Positions 15,847 to 23,365 of a stretch of DNA of 31,387 bases are shown one piece after another (position 1 is the stretch's first letter; each line of letters begins with the position of its first letter). The translations under genes were made by a program, and so were the position numbers. This DNA comes from DATAEK01 sp036258055 (GTDB lineage Bacteria > Acidobacteriota > Vicinamibacteria > Vicinamibacterales > 2-12-FULL-66-21), in assembly GCA_036258055.1 (NCBI GenBank), contig DATAEK010000311.1, forward strand, positions 1-31,387, in the 5' to 3' direction. Under the pieces are notes generated by a model. The model was not told where the DNA came from and made no database searches. It saw only the letters and a list, made by a program, of their open reading frames with translations.

Positions 15847-16579
15847 TCTTTTTTCGCCCCAGCGCCAGCAACGAGCTTCCCAGCGGCATGTTCGTGACCC
15901 GGAGGGCAGCCGCTTCCAGGCCGAGCAGCGCCGTCAGCACGGTGTTGACGGGCGCGGACGGGACCGTCACCTCTTGATCCGACTCCTTGTGCCCGGTCAG
16001 CCGCTGCGAAAACCGGACGGCCATCACGAGTGGCAGCAACGTGAAGTGGGTGTAGGTCATGCGCTCGACCGAGAACCCTGCACGGGTCAATTTCTCGCGC
16101 AGGTCGCCCCGGTGGTAGCGGCGGACCTCCTGGCTGAGGACGGAGTGATTGCCTTTCAGCACTTTCAGCGCTGCGACATTGAGGAGGATCTGTCCTTCCG
16201 GCCGCAACACCCGATATATCTCAGTGAGAGCCGCGCGCTCGGTCTGGTCGTCGAGCGCGTAAATGACGTCGAACGAGGTCACGAGGTCGAACGTCCCGTC
16301 TCCGAACGGCAGCTGCGCCGCTGAAGCCTGGGCGACGAGGCGCTCGCCCCGCCCCCGGGCGAACTCGAGCCCGCGCCACGTGATATCGATGCCCACGGCG
16401 CGGCCGTAGCGCCGCAGCATCACGAGGTTATGGCCGGTCCCGCACCCGCAGTCGAGGATGCGTGCGCCTGGGACGCCGCGAGTGGCCTCCACGAGGAGGG
16501 GTTCGACGAATCGGCGGAATCCACGGAACCAGAAATGGTCGCGCTCGGCCCGTGCCGTGGCCTCGAGAAGACGATCCAT
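15839..16579 (-). CDS. Class I SAM-dependent methyltransferase
   Basis: A 246-residue protein with the Rossmann-fold methyltransferase motifs: motif I ILDCGCGTGHN (41-51), the acidic end of strand beta2 in AVGIDIT (61-67), FDLVTSFDVIYALDD (motif post-I/IV, about 97-111) and LRPEGQILLNVAAL. The N-terminal DHFWFRGFRRFVE matches SAM-dependent methyltransferases often found beside glycosyltransferases and polysaccharide genes. The substrate cannot be inferred. The C-terminal LGRKKRF is basic and overlaps the A/T-rich end of the terminator region. It is convergent with the GT-C gene and divergent from pal. Confidence 0.9.
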   Translation of the reverse strand: MDRLLEATARAERDHFWFRGFRRFVEPLLVEATRGVPGARILDCGCGTGHNLVMLRRYGRAVGIDITWRGLEFARGRGERLVAQASAAQLPFGDGTFDLVTSFDVIYALDDQTERAALTEIYRVLRPEGQILLNVAALKVLKGNHSVLSQEVRRYHRGDLREKLTRAGFSVERMTYTHFTLLPLVMAVRFSQRLTGHKESDQEVTVPSAPVNTVLTALLGLEAAALRVTNMPLGSSLLALGRKKRF

Positions 16580-16601
16580 GTGTTGAGTGCGTGAGGAAGA
16601 A

Positions 16602-16630
16602 TTGACGATCCGTCAACCGGACGGTAAGCT
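16602..16630 (+). promoter_or_regulatory. Promoter for pal with inverted repeat over the -35
   Basis: TTGACG (16602-16607), a 17-base spacer and TAAGCT (16625-16630). The -35 is the left arm of a perfect inverted repeat, TTGACG-ATC-CGTCAA (16602-16616), which could be a repressor site. The leader to the ATG at 16766 would be about 130 bases. Confidence 0.5.
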
Positions 16631-16765
16631 CATTCTAGTGTCCCCGGCTGGGAATCCGTTTGCCGGGCTCACAGACCGGGCATTCGGCGGTCTGCGGTCG
16701 CTCCCCTTCGCACGTACTCCATTCGAACCTTCGCTGAAGAAAACACCTTCGAGGAGAACAGAGAG

Positions 16766-17347
16766 ATGATGCGTAGCCTCCGACTTCCTGCTGCCGCCCT
16801 GCTGATGACCGTGGCGGTGAGTGCGGCAGCCTGCGGTGGAAAGAAGCAAGTCCAGACGCCGGCTTCGGCGCCGGCTCCGGCACCAGCTCCCACGCCGACT
16901 ACACCAGCGCCGCCGCCACCGCCGGCACCGCCGCCAGCTCCGACCCCCACGCCGGCGCCGACCGACGAGGAGTTGTTCTCGAAGATGACGCTCGATCAGC
17001 TGAATCAGAAGGGCGTTCTCGGTGACGTCTTCTTTGCGTACGACTCAGTGGAGCTCGGCCAGGATGCGCGGGGAACGCTTCAGAAGAACTCTGACTATCT
17101 GAAGCGCTGGGGCACCACGAAGGTCGTGGTCGAAGGGCACGCGGATGCGCGTGGCACCAATGAATACAATCTGGCGCTCGGCGAGCGCCGCGCGGCGGCA
17201 ACCCGCGACTACGTCGTGAGCCTCGGGATCGCCACCGAGCGGATCAACGTTGTCAGCAAGGGTGAGGAACAGCCGGTGTGCCGGGAGGAGAACGAGGCCT
17301 GCTGGCAGAAGAACCGGCGCGGCCACTTCATTTTCACAGCGAAATAG
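16766..17347 (+). CDS. pal: Peptidoglycan-associated lipoprotein (OmpA-like)
   Basis: A 193-residue outer-membrane lipoprotein of the Tol-Pal system, which ties the outer membrane to peptidoglycan during division. The signal peptide ends in the lipobox SAAAC (C23 becomes lipidated). Residues about 31-66 form a long Pro/Ala/Thr linker. The OmpA C-like domain (about 85-193) has FFAYDSVEL, VVVEGHADARGTNEYNLALGERRA and the C-terminal NRRGHFIF, including the Asp and Arg that bind diaminopimelate. The ATG has GAGGAG 9 bases upstream, and a second ATG follows at once. The insertion EEQPVCREENEACWQ with two cysteines could form a disulfide. No tolA, tolB, tolQ or tolR gene is nearby. Confidence 0.95.
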   Translation: MMRSLRLPAAALLMTVAVSAAACGGKKQVQTPASAPAPAPAPTPTTPAPPPPPAPPPAPTPTPAPTDEELFSKMTLDQLNQKGVLGDVFFAYDSVELGQDARGTLQKNSDYLKRWGTTKVVVEGHADARGTNEYNLALGERRAAATRDYVVSLGIATERINVVSKGEEQPVCREENEACWQKNRRGHFIFTAK

Positions 17348-17374
17348 CTGCGGGCCTAAAGGTACGAGCCGGGC

Positions 17375-17398
17375 GCTGAACCGCTCAGCGGTCTCAGC
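17375..17398. terminator. Bidirectional hairpin between pal and pyrF
   Basis: GCTGA-A-CCGC pairs with GCGG-TC-TCAGC (imperfect stem with a small internal loop), between the convergent pal and pyrF genes and reaching into the last pyrF codons. There is no T run. Confidence 0.45.
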
Positions 17399-18125
17399 GT
17401 TCGGCGTCGGCCGTCACGGACATCTCGCTGACGATGGCCTTCGCCGCGGCGCGCGGATCCGCCGCAGCAATGACCGGCCGTCCCACGACAAGATAGCTCG
17501 CCCCGGCCGCCACCGCTTCTGCGGGGCTCATCGTCCGTTCCTGATCGTCTTGGCCCGAGGTCCGGGCCTGACCGCCGCGGATTCCAGGCGTCACAATCGC
17601 GAATCCCGCGCCGCATCGTCGCCTGATGATCGACGTCTCGAGCGGAGAAGCCACGACACCATCCAAACCCGCCTGCTGGGCGAGCTCGGCGAGCCTGACG
17701 ACTTGATCGAGAACGGGCGTGTCGATTCCGACGCCTGCGAGCCCGGCCGTATTCATGCTCGTAAGCACGGTGACTGCGATGACGAGGGGGCGTGCGCGCC
17801 CGTCTCGGGCCGCGGTCTCGGCTGCGGCGTCGCGTGCCGCCTGCATCATCTTCAGGCCGCCCGAGGCGTGGACGTTGACCATCCAGACGCCAAGCGACGT
17901 CGCGGCAGCGACGGCGCCGGCGACCGTATTTGGAATGTCATGGAACTTGAGGTCGAGAAAGACCCTGTCACCACGCCCGGTGAGCTGGCGCACGATCTCC
18001 GGTCCTTCGGCGGTGAAGAGCCGGCTGCCGATCTTGAATCCGCCGGCGACACCGCGGAGCCGATCCGAGAGGGCCAGGGCATCCCCGGCGTGGTCGACGT
18101 CGAGCGCGACTAGGAGCTGATCCAC
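17394..18125 (-). CDS. pyrF: Orotidine 5'-phosphate decarboxylase
   Basis: A 243-residue TIM-barrel enzyme that makes UMP from OMP, the last step of the pathway. The GTG start at 18125 gives the standard N-terminus DQLLVALDVD; an open frame continues upstream but lies inside pyrD. The catalytic motif is FLDLKFHDIPNT, followed by VNVHASGG, VVASPLE, IVTPGIR and YLVVGRPV, the last two binding phosphate. AAGGA precedes the GTG by 6 bases. It overlaps pyrD by 16 bases, so pyrK-pyrD-pyrF form one operon. All key residues are intact and length is normal. Confidence 0.95.
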   Translation of the reverse strand: MDQLLVALDVDHAGDALALSDRLRGVAGGFKIGSRLFTAEGPEIVRQLTGRGDRVFLDLKFHDIPNTVAGAVAAATSLGVWMVNVHASGGLKMMQAARDAAAETAARDGRARPLVIAVTVLTSMNTAGLAGVGIDTPVLDQVVRLAELAQQAGLDGVVASPLETSIIRRRCGAGFAIVTPGIRGGQARTSGQDDQERTMSPAEAVAAGASYLVVGRPVIAAADPRAAAKAIVSEMSVTADAER

Positions 18126-19048
18126 GCGTGTTCCTTCTTCGATGTGTCGAGGCTTCCGGTCAACGCCGACAACGACTCGATGCCGTGGCGTGACATGTAA
18201 CTGCGAATCCCGTCGAGCAGCGTCGTCCAGAGAAACGGGTCGACGAAGTTCGCCGTCCCCACCTGCACCGCGGTGGCGCCGGCGATCATGAACTCCAGGA
18301 CGTCCGCGGCGGTCGCGATGCCGCCCATGCCGATGATGGGCAGCTTCACCGCCTGCCGGCACTCGTAGACCATTCGCACGGCAATCGGCCGAATCGCCGG
18401 ACCGCTGAGTCCGCCCACGATGTTCGACAGCTTCGGCCGTCGTGTTTCGACGTCGATGGCCATTGCCAGGAACGTGTTCACCAGCGACACCCCGTCCGCG
18501 CCCGCCTCCTCGGCGGCTCGCGCGAACGAGGCGACGTCGGTGACGTTCGGCGTGAGCTTCGGGATGACCGGGAGATCCGTCACCTTGCGCACGGCGCTGA
18601 CCACCGCGTGCGTGCCGGTCAGGCTGCAGCCGAACGTGATGCCCCCTTCCTTGATGTTGGGGCAGGAGATGTTCAGCTCGAGCGCCGCCACACCCTCGGC
18701 ATCGGAGAGGATGCGCGCGAGCTCGACGTACTCGTCGATCGTCGTACCGCAGATGTTCACGAACACGATTGCCCGCCGGTCACGCAGTTCGGGCAGTTTC
18801 TCGCGGATGAAGCGATGGACGCCGATGCCCTGAAGGCCGATCGCGTTCAGCATGCCTGACGGGGTCTCGACAATCCGGGGTGGTGGATGTCCCTCGCGCT
18901 GAGCGAGAAAGAGCCCCTTGACCGCCACGCCGCCGAGCGTCGCGAGGTCCACGACGTCGCTGTATTCGACGCCGTACCCGAAGCAGCCGCTCGCCGCGAT
19001 GAGCGGATTGGGGAGCGTCAGCGAGCCAATCGAGACGGACAGATCCAT
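18110..19048 (-). CDS. pyrD: Dihydroorotate dehydrogenase B, catalytic subunit
   Basis: A 312-residue FMN-binding barrel oxidising dihydroorotate to orotate. It is class 1B, as shown by the active-site cysteine in LNISCPN and by the PyrK partner gene just upstream. Other signatures are LIAASGCFGYG near residue 20, SGMLNAIGLQG, and the FMN phosphate site IIGMGGI followed by AVQVGT. In class 1B enzymes electrons pass through PyrK to NAD+, so this step is soluble and not quinone-linked. The ATG at 19048 is one base after the pyrK stop. A longer open frame upstream encodes non-homologous sequence inside pyrK and is rejected. Confidence 0.95.
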   Translation of the reverse strand: MDLSVSIGSLTLPNPLIAASGCFGYGVEYSDVVDLATLGGVAVKGLFLAQREGHPPPRIVETPSGMLNAIGLQGIGVHRFIREKLPELRDRRAIVFVNICGTTIDEYVELARILSDAEGVAALELNISCPNIKEGGITFGCSLTGTHAVVSAVRKVTDLPVIPKLTPNVTDVASFARAAEEAGADGVSLVNTFLAMAIDVETRRPKLSNIVGGLSGPAIRPIAVRMVYECRQAVKLPIIGMGGIATAADVLEFMIAGATAVQVGTANFVDPFLWTTLLDGIRSYMSRHGIESLSALTGSLDTSKKEHAWISS

Positions 19049-19049
19049 G

Positions 19050-19874
19050 TCAGTGCGCCAGGGCCTCCCAGACGATGCGACCGGCGTCGAAGACCGGGCC
19101 ATCGAGGCACGACCGCACGAAGTGCGGGGTGCCATCCTCCCCGCGAGCGAGGACGACGCAGCTGTAACAGCCGCCGAGACCACAGCCCATGACCTGTTCC
19201 AGCGACACGTCGCATGCGCGCGCCTGCGCCTGCGCCAGCTTCGCGACCGCGCGCATCATTGGCGTCGGCCCACACACATACAGCCGCACGGGATCGTTCG
19301 AGTCCAGGTTTTCGAGTGCGTCGCCAAGCGGCGATGTGACCCGACCACTCACGCCTCGGCTCCCGTCTTCGGTCGAGAGCACGACGTCCACACCGAGGGC
19401 CTCGAAGCGATCGACGTAGTACAACTCCGCGGCGCGCCGAGCGCCATAGAAGAGCGTCGTCCGGGTGCCCCGCGCCTGGAGCGCCTCGGCAAGGGTGACG
19501 AACGGCGCGAGGCCGACGCCGCCGGCGACCATCCATGCCTGCGCCGGCGGATCGATCGGTTCGAACGGACGCCCGAGCGGCCCGAGGCAGGCAAGACGCG
19601 CGCCCGGCTCGGCCTCGTAGAGCAGACCGGTACCGACGCCGATCCTTTTGTTGAGAAGCGTGATGCCGGTTGGTGTCCCGTCCCGAGTTCGCAGGACCTC
19701 GAAGATCGAGAACGGGCGGCGCAACAGCGGATCCATGCCGCGCGCGGTCTTGATCATCACGAACTGGCCGGGCTGTGCGGTCGCTGCGATCTCCGCCGCG
19801 TCGAGCGCGATCACGCAGTAGTCGTCCGACAACCGCGTATTCGAGATCACCGCGACGTCGATGTCGCTCGGCAT
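19050..19874 (-). CDS. pyrK: Dihydroorotate dehydrogenase B, electron transfer subunit
   Basis: A 274-residue ferredoxin-reductase-like protein. It has the FAD-binding RRPFSIFEV near residue 55, the nucleotide-binding AGGVGLAPF and, near the C-terminus, a [2Fe-2S] cluster site with four cysteines: CGLGGCYSC followed by SC about 16 residues later. It takes electrons from PyrD and reduces NAD+. The start is taken at ATG 19874; a GTG at 19889 would add five residues. It is first in the minus-strand pyrKDF operon and only about 22 bases from the divergent phosphodiesterase-like gene, so promoters must lie within or overlap coding ends. Confidence 0.93.
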   Translation of the reverse strand: MPSDIDVAVISNTRLSDDYCVIALDAAEIAATAQPGQFVMIKTARGMDPLLRRPFSIFEVLRTRDGTPTGITLLNKRIGVGTGLLYEAEPGARLACLGPLGRPFEPIDPPAQAWMVAGGVGLAPFVTLAEALQARGTRTTLFYGARRAAELYYVDRFEALGVDVVLSTEDGSRGVSGRVTSPLGDALENLDSNDPVRLYVCGPTPMMRAVAKLAQAQARACDVSLEQVMGCGLGGCYSCVVLARGEDGTPHFVRSCLDGPVFDAGRIVWEALAH

Positions 19875-19880
19875 AGACGA

Positions 19881-19888
19881 AGTATACA
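19881..19888. promoter_or_regulatory. Possible shared symmetric -10 between pyrK and the divergent gene
   Basis: AGTATACA contains the palindrome GTATAC. On the minus strand TATACT ends 6 bases before the pyrK ATG; on the plus strand TATACA ends 8 bases before the GTG at 19897. Both would give leaderless or nearly leaderless transcripts. No good -35 is visible on either side, so support is modest. Confidence 0.35.
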
Positions 19889-19896
19889 CTTGCCTC

Positions 19897-21642
19897 GTGC
19901 GCTACCTGCGGATGCTGACGAACTCGTTGCTCGCTGGCGCGCTCGCCGCCGCGTACCTGACGATCCTTCTGCTGCAGCTCAATCCTCAGGTGCCGCTCGC
20001 CTCCGCGACGTCGGCGCGGTGGTTCGCCACGTTCGGTCTCTTCTACGGTGTGCACCTCGCGATTCTTTTCTATCTGCTGATCGTCGGCCGCGAGTTCTTC
20101 AGCATGAACGTGATGTCGCCCGGCTGGCTCAGTGTGCGCGTGCTCGCGTGGCTGACGGCGGCGTGCGCCGCGTGCGCCGCCGTGCTGATGTGGCTCAACC
20201 TGCGCGGATTCTCGGCGGCGCTCGAGGTGACGGCGGCGCGTCGCATGGCCACCGGCGCAGCGGCGACGTCAGTGGCGGCCGCCGTGCTCCTGGGTATTGC
20301 AATCGCACATTACTCCTTCGGCCGGCGGGGGAGCCGCGTCGGTGCGGCGCTCTTCGCGATCGCCGTAATCGGATCGATAGCGCTGCCGGTAGCCGCGCGC
20401 GGCCCCGCGGTTCTCCATTCGCTTCCGTCACGTTCGGTCAACATCGCCGTGCTGCCGGCCTCGCCGTCGCAAGCCCGTGTCGTCATGCTCCTCCTCGACG
20501 GCGCGTCGCTCGAGTACATCTGGCCGCGCGCATCGGAGGGCCGTCTGCCGAATTTCGCCCGGCTGCTGGAGTCGGGCGCCACCATCGATCTCGCAACGAT
20601 TCGTCCAACAGCGCCCAACCCGGTCTGGTCCGCGGTTGCAACCGGCATCTACCCGTCCAGGAACGGCGTGCGATCAGCAGCCGCGTATTTTGCTCGCGGA
20701 GACGACCGTGCCCTCGATTTGCTGCCGGACCACTGTTTTTCACACGTGCCGGTACAGCTCGGATTCATCCGTGACGAGCCGAACACGTCCACCGCGTGGC
20801 GGGCGAGGCCGCTCTGGAGCATCCTGGCCGATGCCGGCGTTCGCGTCGGCGTCGTGCGCTGGCCGCTGACGTATCCAGCGGAGCCGGTGCAGGGGTTCGT
20901 CGTGAGCGATCGGTTCCACGACGTGGTCGGGTCGATGCTGGAGCTCGACAACCGGGCCGCGTTTCCGTCAGCAGTACTTCCTACCCTCCGTGAGGCGTTT
21001 GCCCAGAGCGGCCCCGACCAGGACGCGGTTGTCGCCGCCACCGGAGCGGCGGTCAACCCGACGAGCGCCGACGCGTCGGCGGCCCGCCGCGATCGGTTCT
21101 ACAGCCGCGCGATGCGCGATCTTCGTGCGCGGTGGGACGTCCAGTTCGCGGCGTTGCGTTACCAGGGGCTCGACACCTTCGGGCACTATTTCCTGCGCTA
21201 CACCCAGCCGCGCGCGTTCGGTGACGTTCCCGAGCAGGAACGCCGGCGGTACGCCGACGCCATCGATCGCTACTACAGTCACATCGACGGCGAGGTCGGG
21301 GACGCCATGAAGACGCTGTCGCCGGGTGACCTGCTGCTCGTGGTGTCGGGCTTCGGTATGCAGCGTCTGGAGCCGCTGAAGCAGCTCCTCGGGAGGGTGC
21401 TTGGCGAAGAGGTGACGGCCACGCACGACCGCGCCCCGGATGGATTCCTCCTCGCATACGGATCGGACGTGCAGCCGGGACATCACCAGCGGGGCTCGAT
21501 CGTGGATGTGACGCCGACCCTCCTGTATTTCTTCGGGCTGCCGATCGGCCGTGACATGGACGGCTTCGCACGCACCGATCTCTTCACCCGCGGCTTCACC
21601 GCGGAGCGGCCCATCGCGTTCATCCCCAGTTACGGCCGATAG
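19897..21642 (+). CDS. Membrane-anchored alkaline phosphatase/phosphodiesterase-superfamily protein, altered metal site
   Basis: A 581-residue protein with about five membrane helices in residues 9-167 followed by a large alkaline-phosphatase-fold domain of the type I phosphodiesterase group. It has the first metal Asp in LLLDGAS (D201), the probable nucleophile T238 in RPTAPNPVWSAVATG, D426 and H430 in GLDTFGH, and the C-terminal metal histidine region PGHHQRGSIVDVTPT (H529/H530). The Asp-His pair normally found in SDHGM is replaced by SGFGM (484-488), so one metal site lacks two ligands. It may use one metal, have a changed activity or be a binding protein. The GTG at 19897 or ATG at 19912 could start it. 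It separates the two pyr operons; the substrate is unknown. Confidence 0.82.
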   Translation: MRYLRMLTNSLLAGALAAAYLTILLLQLNPQVPLASATSARWFATFGLFYGVHLAILFYLLIVGREFFSMNVMSPGWLSVRVLAWLTAACAACAAVLMWLNLRGFSAALEVTAARRMATGAAATSVAAAVLLGIAIAHYSFGRRGSRVGAALFAIAVIGSIALPVAARGPAVLHSLPSRSVNIAVLPASPSQARVVMLLLDGASLEYIWPRASEGRLPNFARLLESGATIDLATIRPTAPNPVWSAVATGIYPSRNGVRSAAAYFARGDDRALDLLPDHCFSHVPVQLGFIRDEPNTSTAWRARPLWSILADAGVRVGVVRWPLTYPAEPVQGFVVSDRFHDVVGSMLELDNRAAFPSAVLPTLREAFAQSGPDQDAVVAATGAAVNPTSADASAARRDRFYSRAMRDLRARWDVQFAALRYQGLDTFGHYFLRYTQPRAFGDVPEQERRRYADAIDRYYSHIDGEVGDAMKTLSPGDLLLVVSGFGMQRLEPLKQLLGRVLGEEVTATHDRAPDGFLLAYGSDVQPGHHQRGSIVDVTPTLLYFFGLPIGRDMDGFARTDLFTRGFTAERPIAFIPSYGR

Positions 21643-21707
21643 ACGCGCGGTCCGGTGCGAATTTCGATCGAGGGCGCCACGCGGCCGTGATAAGATTCCA
21701 GGCAACT

Positions 21708-21740
21708 CTTTAAACGCGGCCCTGAGAGGCCGACAAGAGG
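21708..21740 (+). promoter_or_regulatory. PyrR-binding RNA element in the pyr leader
   Basis: The leader has CTTTAAAC, then the hairpin core CGGCCCTGAGAGGCCG (21717-21732), then ACAAGAGG. This is laid out like Bacillus PyrR sites (CTTTAAAT, CAGTCCAGAGAGGCTG, GCAAGG; consensus ARUCCNGNGAGGYU). The core matches at 12 of 16 bases, and one change (A-U to G-C) keeps the stem paired. An extended -10, TGA-TAAGAT (21688-21696), lies just upstream and would start the RNA near 21703. No clear T-rich terminator follows, so attenuation of the Bacillus kind is not evident. The 3' flank AAGAGG is also the ribosome-binding site of a leader ORF. Confidence 0.75.
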
Positions 21741-21745
21741 TGCTC

Positions 21746-21859
21746 GTGAGAATTCCTGCCAGATTGTTTCCTCGGCGTCCGCCGCAGTCCGCTGTTCCCA
21801 AGGCGTTAGCGTGGTCGGAGCCCTCGTGCGATGTCAGGAGACGTCCATGCCCCAGGTAA
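21746..21859 (+). CDS. Putative pyr leader peptide ORF overlapping pyrR
   Basis: A 37-codon ORF from GTG 21746 to TAA 21857-21859, in a different frame from pyrR and overlapping its first 13 bases. AAGAGG (21735-21740) sits 5 bases before the GTG and is the 3' flank of the PyrR element. The peptide is Arg/Pro-rich (starting MRIPARLFPRRPP) and matches no family I know. If PyrR binding hides this ribosome-binding site, translation of pyrR, which has its own AGGAG inside the ORF, would fall by loss of coupling. It is inferred from position and spacing only; it could be chance. Confidence 0.4.
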   Translation: MRIPARLFPRRPPQSAVPKALAWSEPSCDVRRRPCPR

Positions 21860-22383
21860 TGGACGCCGATCGCATGTCGCGCGCGCTGACGCGTATCGCG
21901 CACGAGATCCTCGAGCGAAATCGCGGGTTGGAGGACGTGGCGCTCGTGGGAATCCGGACGAGGGGTGTCCCGATCGCGCGGCGGCTCGGCCAGCTGCTGA
22001 AGGAAATCAATGGCGATCATGTCCCGGTTGGCGCGCTCGACATCACGCTCTATCGCGACGATCTCATGCGCAGTCCCGTCGGGCCGCAGCCGCTCGTCCG
22101 CCGCACCGAGATTGCTTTCTCCATCGACGACCGGCGGATTCTGCTCGTCGATGACGTGCTCTACACCGGCCGCACCATCCGCGCCGCGCTGGACGCGCTG
22201 ATCGATTTCGGGCGTCCGCGTGCCATTCAGCTCGTCGTCCTGGTGGACCGCGGCCACCGCGAACTGCCCATCAAAGCCGACTACGTCGGAAAGAACGTGC
22301 CGACGTCGCTCAAGGAGAGCGTCCAGGTGCGCCTCCAGGAGATCGACGGCGTCGACGAGACGGTGATCGAGGGTGAAGCATGA
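21847..22383 (+). CDS. pyrR: Bifunctional pyr operon regulator / uracil phosphoribosyltransferase
   Basis: A 178-residue PyrR protein. The phosphoribosyltransferase core has the PRPP loop ILLVDDVLYTGRTI (98-111). VALVGIRTRGVPIARRL and LDITLYRDDL are PyrR-specific, as is VLVDRGHRELPIKADYVGKN near residue 131-150. PyrR binds a leader RNA hairpin when UMP is high and lowers expression of the pyr genes; many homologues also make UMP from uracil. A matching RNA element lies about 110-140 bases upstream, supporting autoregulation. The ATG at 21847 has AGGAG 6 bases upstream and gives the normal family N-terminus. Its stop overlaps pyrB by four bases (ATGA). Confidence 0.95.
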   Translation: MPQVMDADRMSRALTRIAHEILERNRGLEDVALVGIRTRGVPIARRLGQLLKEINGDHVPVGALDITLYRDDLMRSPVGPQPLVRRTEIAFSIDDRRILLVDDVLYTGRTIRAALDALIDFGRPRAIQLVVLVDRGHRELPIKADYVGKNVPTSLKESVQVRLQEIDGVDETVIEGEA

Positions 22384-23363
22384 CGACCCACGCAGTCGAT
22401 CGATCCGGAAGTGCCGACCGCACCACACCTCAGCCGGCAGCGTCGCTCCGTTCGCGGCACCTGCTCGGCATATCCGAGCTGACGGGGGACGAGATCACCC
22501 TGATCCTCGACACGGCCGAGGCGATGAAAGAGATCGGCCGGCGCCCTATCAAGAAGGTACCGACGCTGCGCGGCCGGACGGTCGTCAACCTCTTCTTCGA
22601 GCCGAGCACGCGGACGAGAACCTCGTTCGAAATCGCCGAGAAGCGGCTCAGCGCGGATACGCTGAGCATCGCCGTGTCGACGTCGAGCGTGACGAAGGGG
22701 GAGACGCTGGTCGACACGGTGCGGAATCTGGAGGCGATGTCCCCGGACATGATCGTCATGAGGCATGCGTCCTCGGGCGCCGCGCACCTGCTGTCGCGCA
22801 TCTGCCGCTCGTCGATCATCAACGCCGGCGACGGCATGCACGAGCATCCGACCCAGGCGCTTCTCGATGCCTTCACGATTCGCGAGCACAAGAGCAGGCT
22901 GGCGGGCCTGAAGGTCGCGATCGTCGGGGACCTGCTCCACAGCCGCGTGCTGCGCTCGAACGTGCTGCTCCTGAAGACCATGGGGGCGGATGTCTGGGTC
23001 TGCGGGCCGGCGACGCTGATGCCCGCCGGCATCGCTCGCTTCGGCGTGCGCGCCACGTCCTCGGTCGACGAAGCGGTGGAAGGCGCCGACGTGATCATGA
23101 TGCTGCGCATCCAGCACGAGCGGATGCACGGCCACTTCATCCCCTCCGTGCGCGAGTATTTCTCGCTGTTCGGGATGACCCCTGAGCGCGTGCGCCGGGC
23201 GCGCCAGGACGTGATCATCATGCACCCTGGTCCCATGAACCGCGGCGTGGAGATCGATTCCGACGTCGCGGACGGGCCGTACTCCGTCATCCTCGAACAG
23301 GTGGCCAATGGCGTTGCCGTGCGCATGGCGGTTCTTTATCTGCTGGCTGGAGACGCACCTTAG
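22380..23363 (+). CDS. pyrB: Aspartate carbamoyltransferase, catalytic subunit
   Basis: A 327-residue enzyme forming carbamoyl-aspartate, the first committed step. It has the carbamoyl-phosphate motif FFEPSTRTRTSFE, the mobile-loop region STSSVTKGETLVDT, HPTQALLD, VAIVGDLLHSRV and the C-terminal HPGPMNRGVEI. The first 20 residues are extra and poorly conserved; the ATG is kept because it overlaps the pyrR stop (ATGA). No regulatory pyrI gene follows, which fits operons regulated by PyrR. The stop is followed at once by a GGG-rich heptamer array before pyrC. Confidence 0.96.
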   Translation: MTTHAVDRSGSADRTTPQPAASLRSRHLLGISELTGDEITLILDTAEAMKEIGRRPIKKVPTLRGRTVVNLFFEPSTRTRTSFEIAEKRLSADTLSIAVSTSSVTKGETLVDTVRNLEAMSPDMIVMRHASSGAAHLLSRICRSSIINAGDGMHEHPTQALLDAFTIREHKSRLAGLKVAIVGDLLHSRVLRSNVLLLKTMGADVWVCGPATLMPAGIARFGVRATSSVDEAVEGADVIMMLRIQHERMHGHFIPSVREYFSLFGMTPERVRRARQDVIIMHPGPMNRGVEIDSDVADGPYSVILEQVANGVAVRMAVLYLLAGDAP

Positions 23364-23365
23364 GG

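Noticed and set aside
18049..19183. N-terminal extensions of pyrF and pyrD
   Set aside because: The open frames continue upstream, but the extra sequence lies inside the preceding gene and does not match the families; internal starts give standard N-termini.
21741..21846. Bacillus-type attenuator terminator after the PyrR site
   Set aside because: I could not find a stable hairpin followed by a T run before pyrR; the leader-ORF model fits better.
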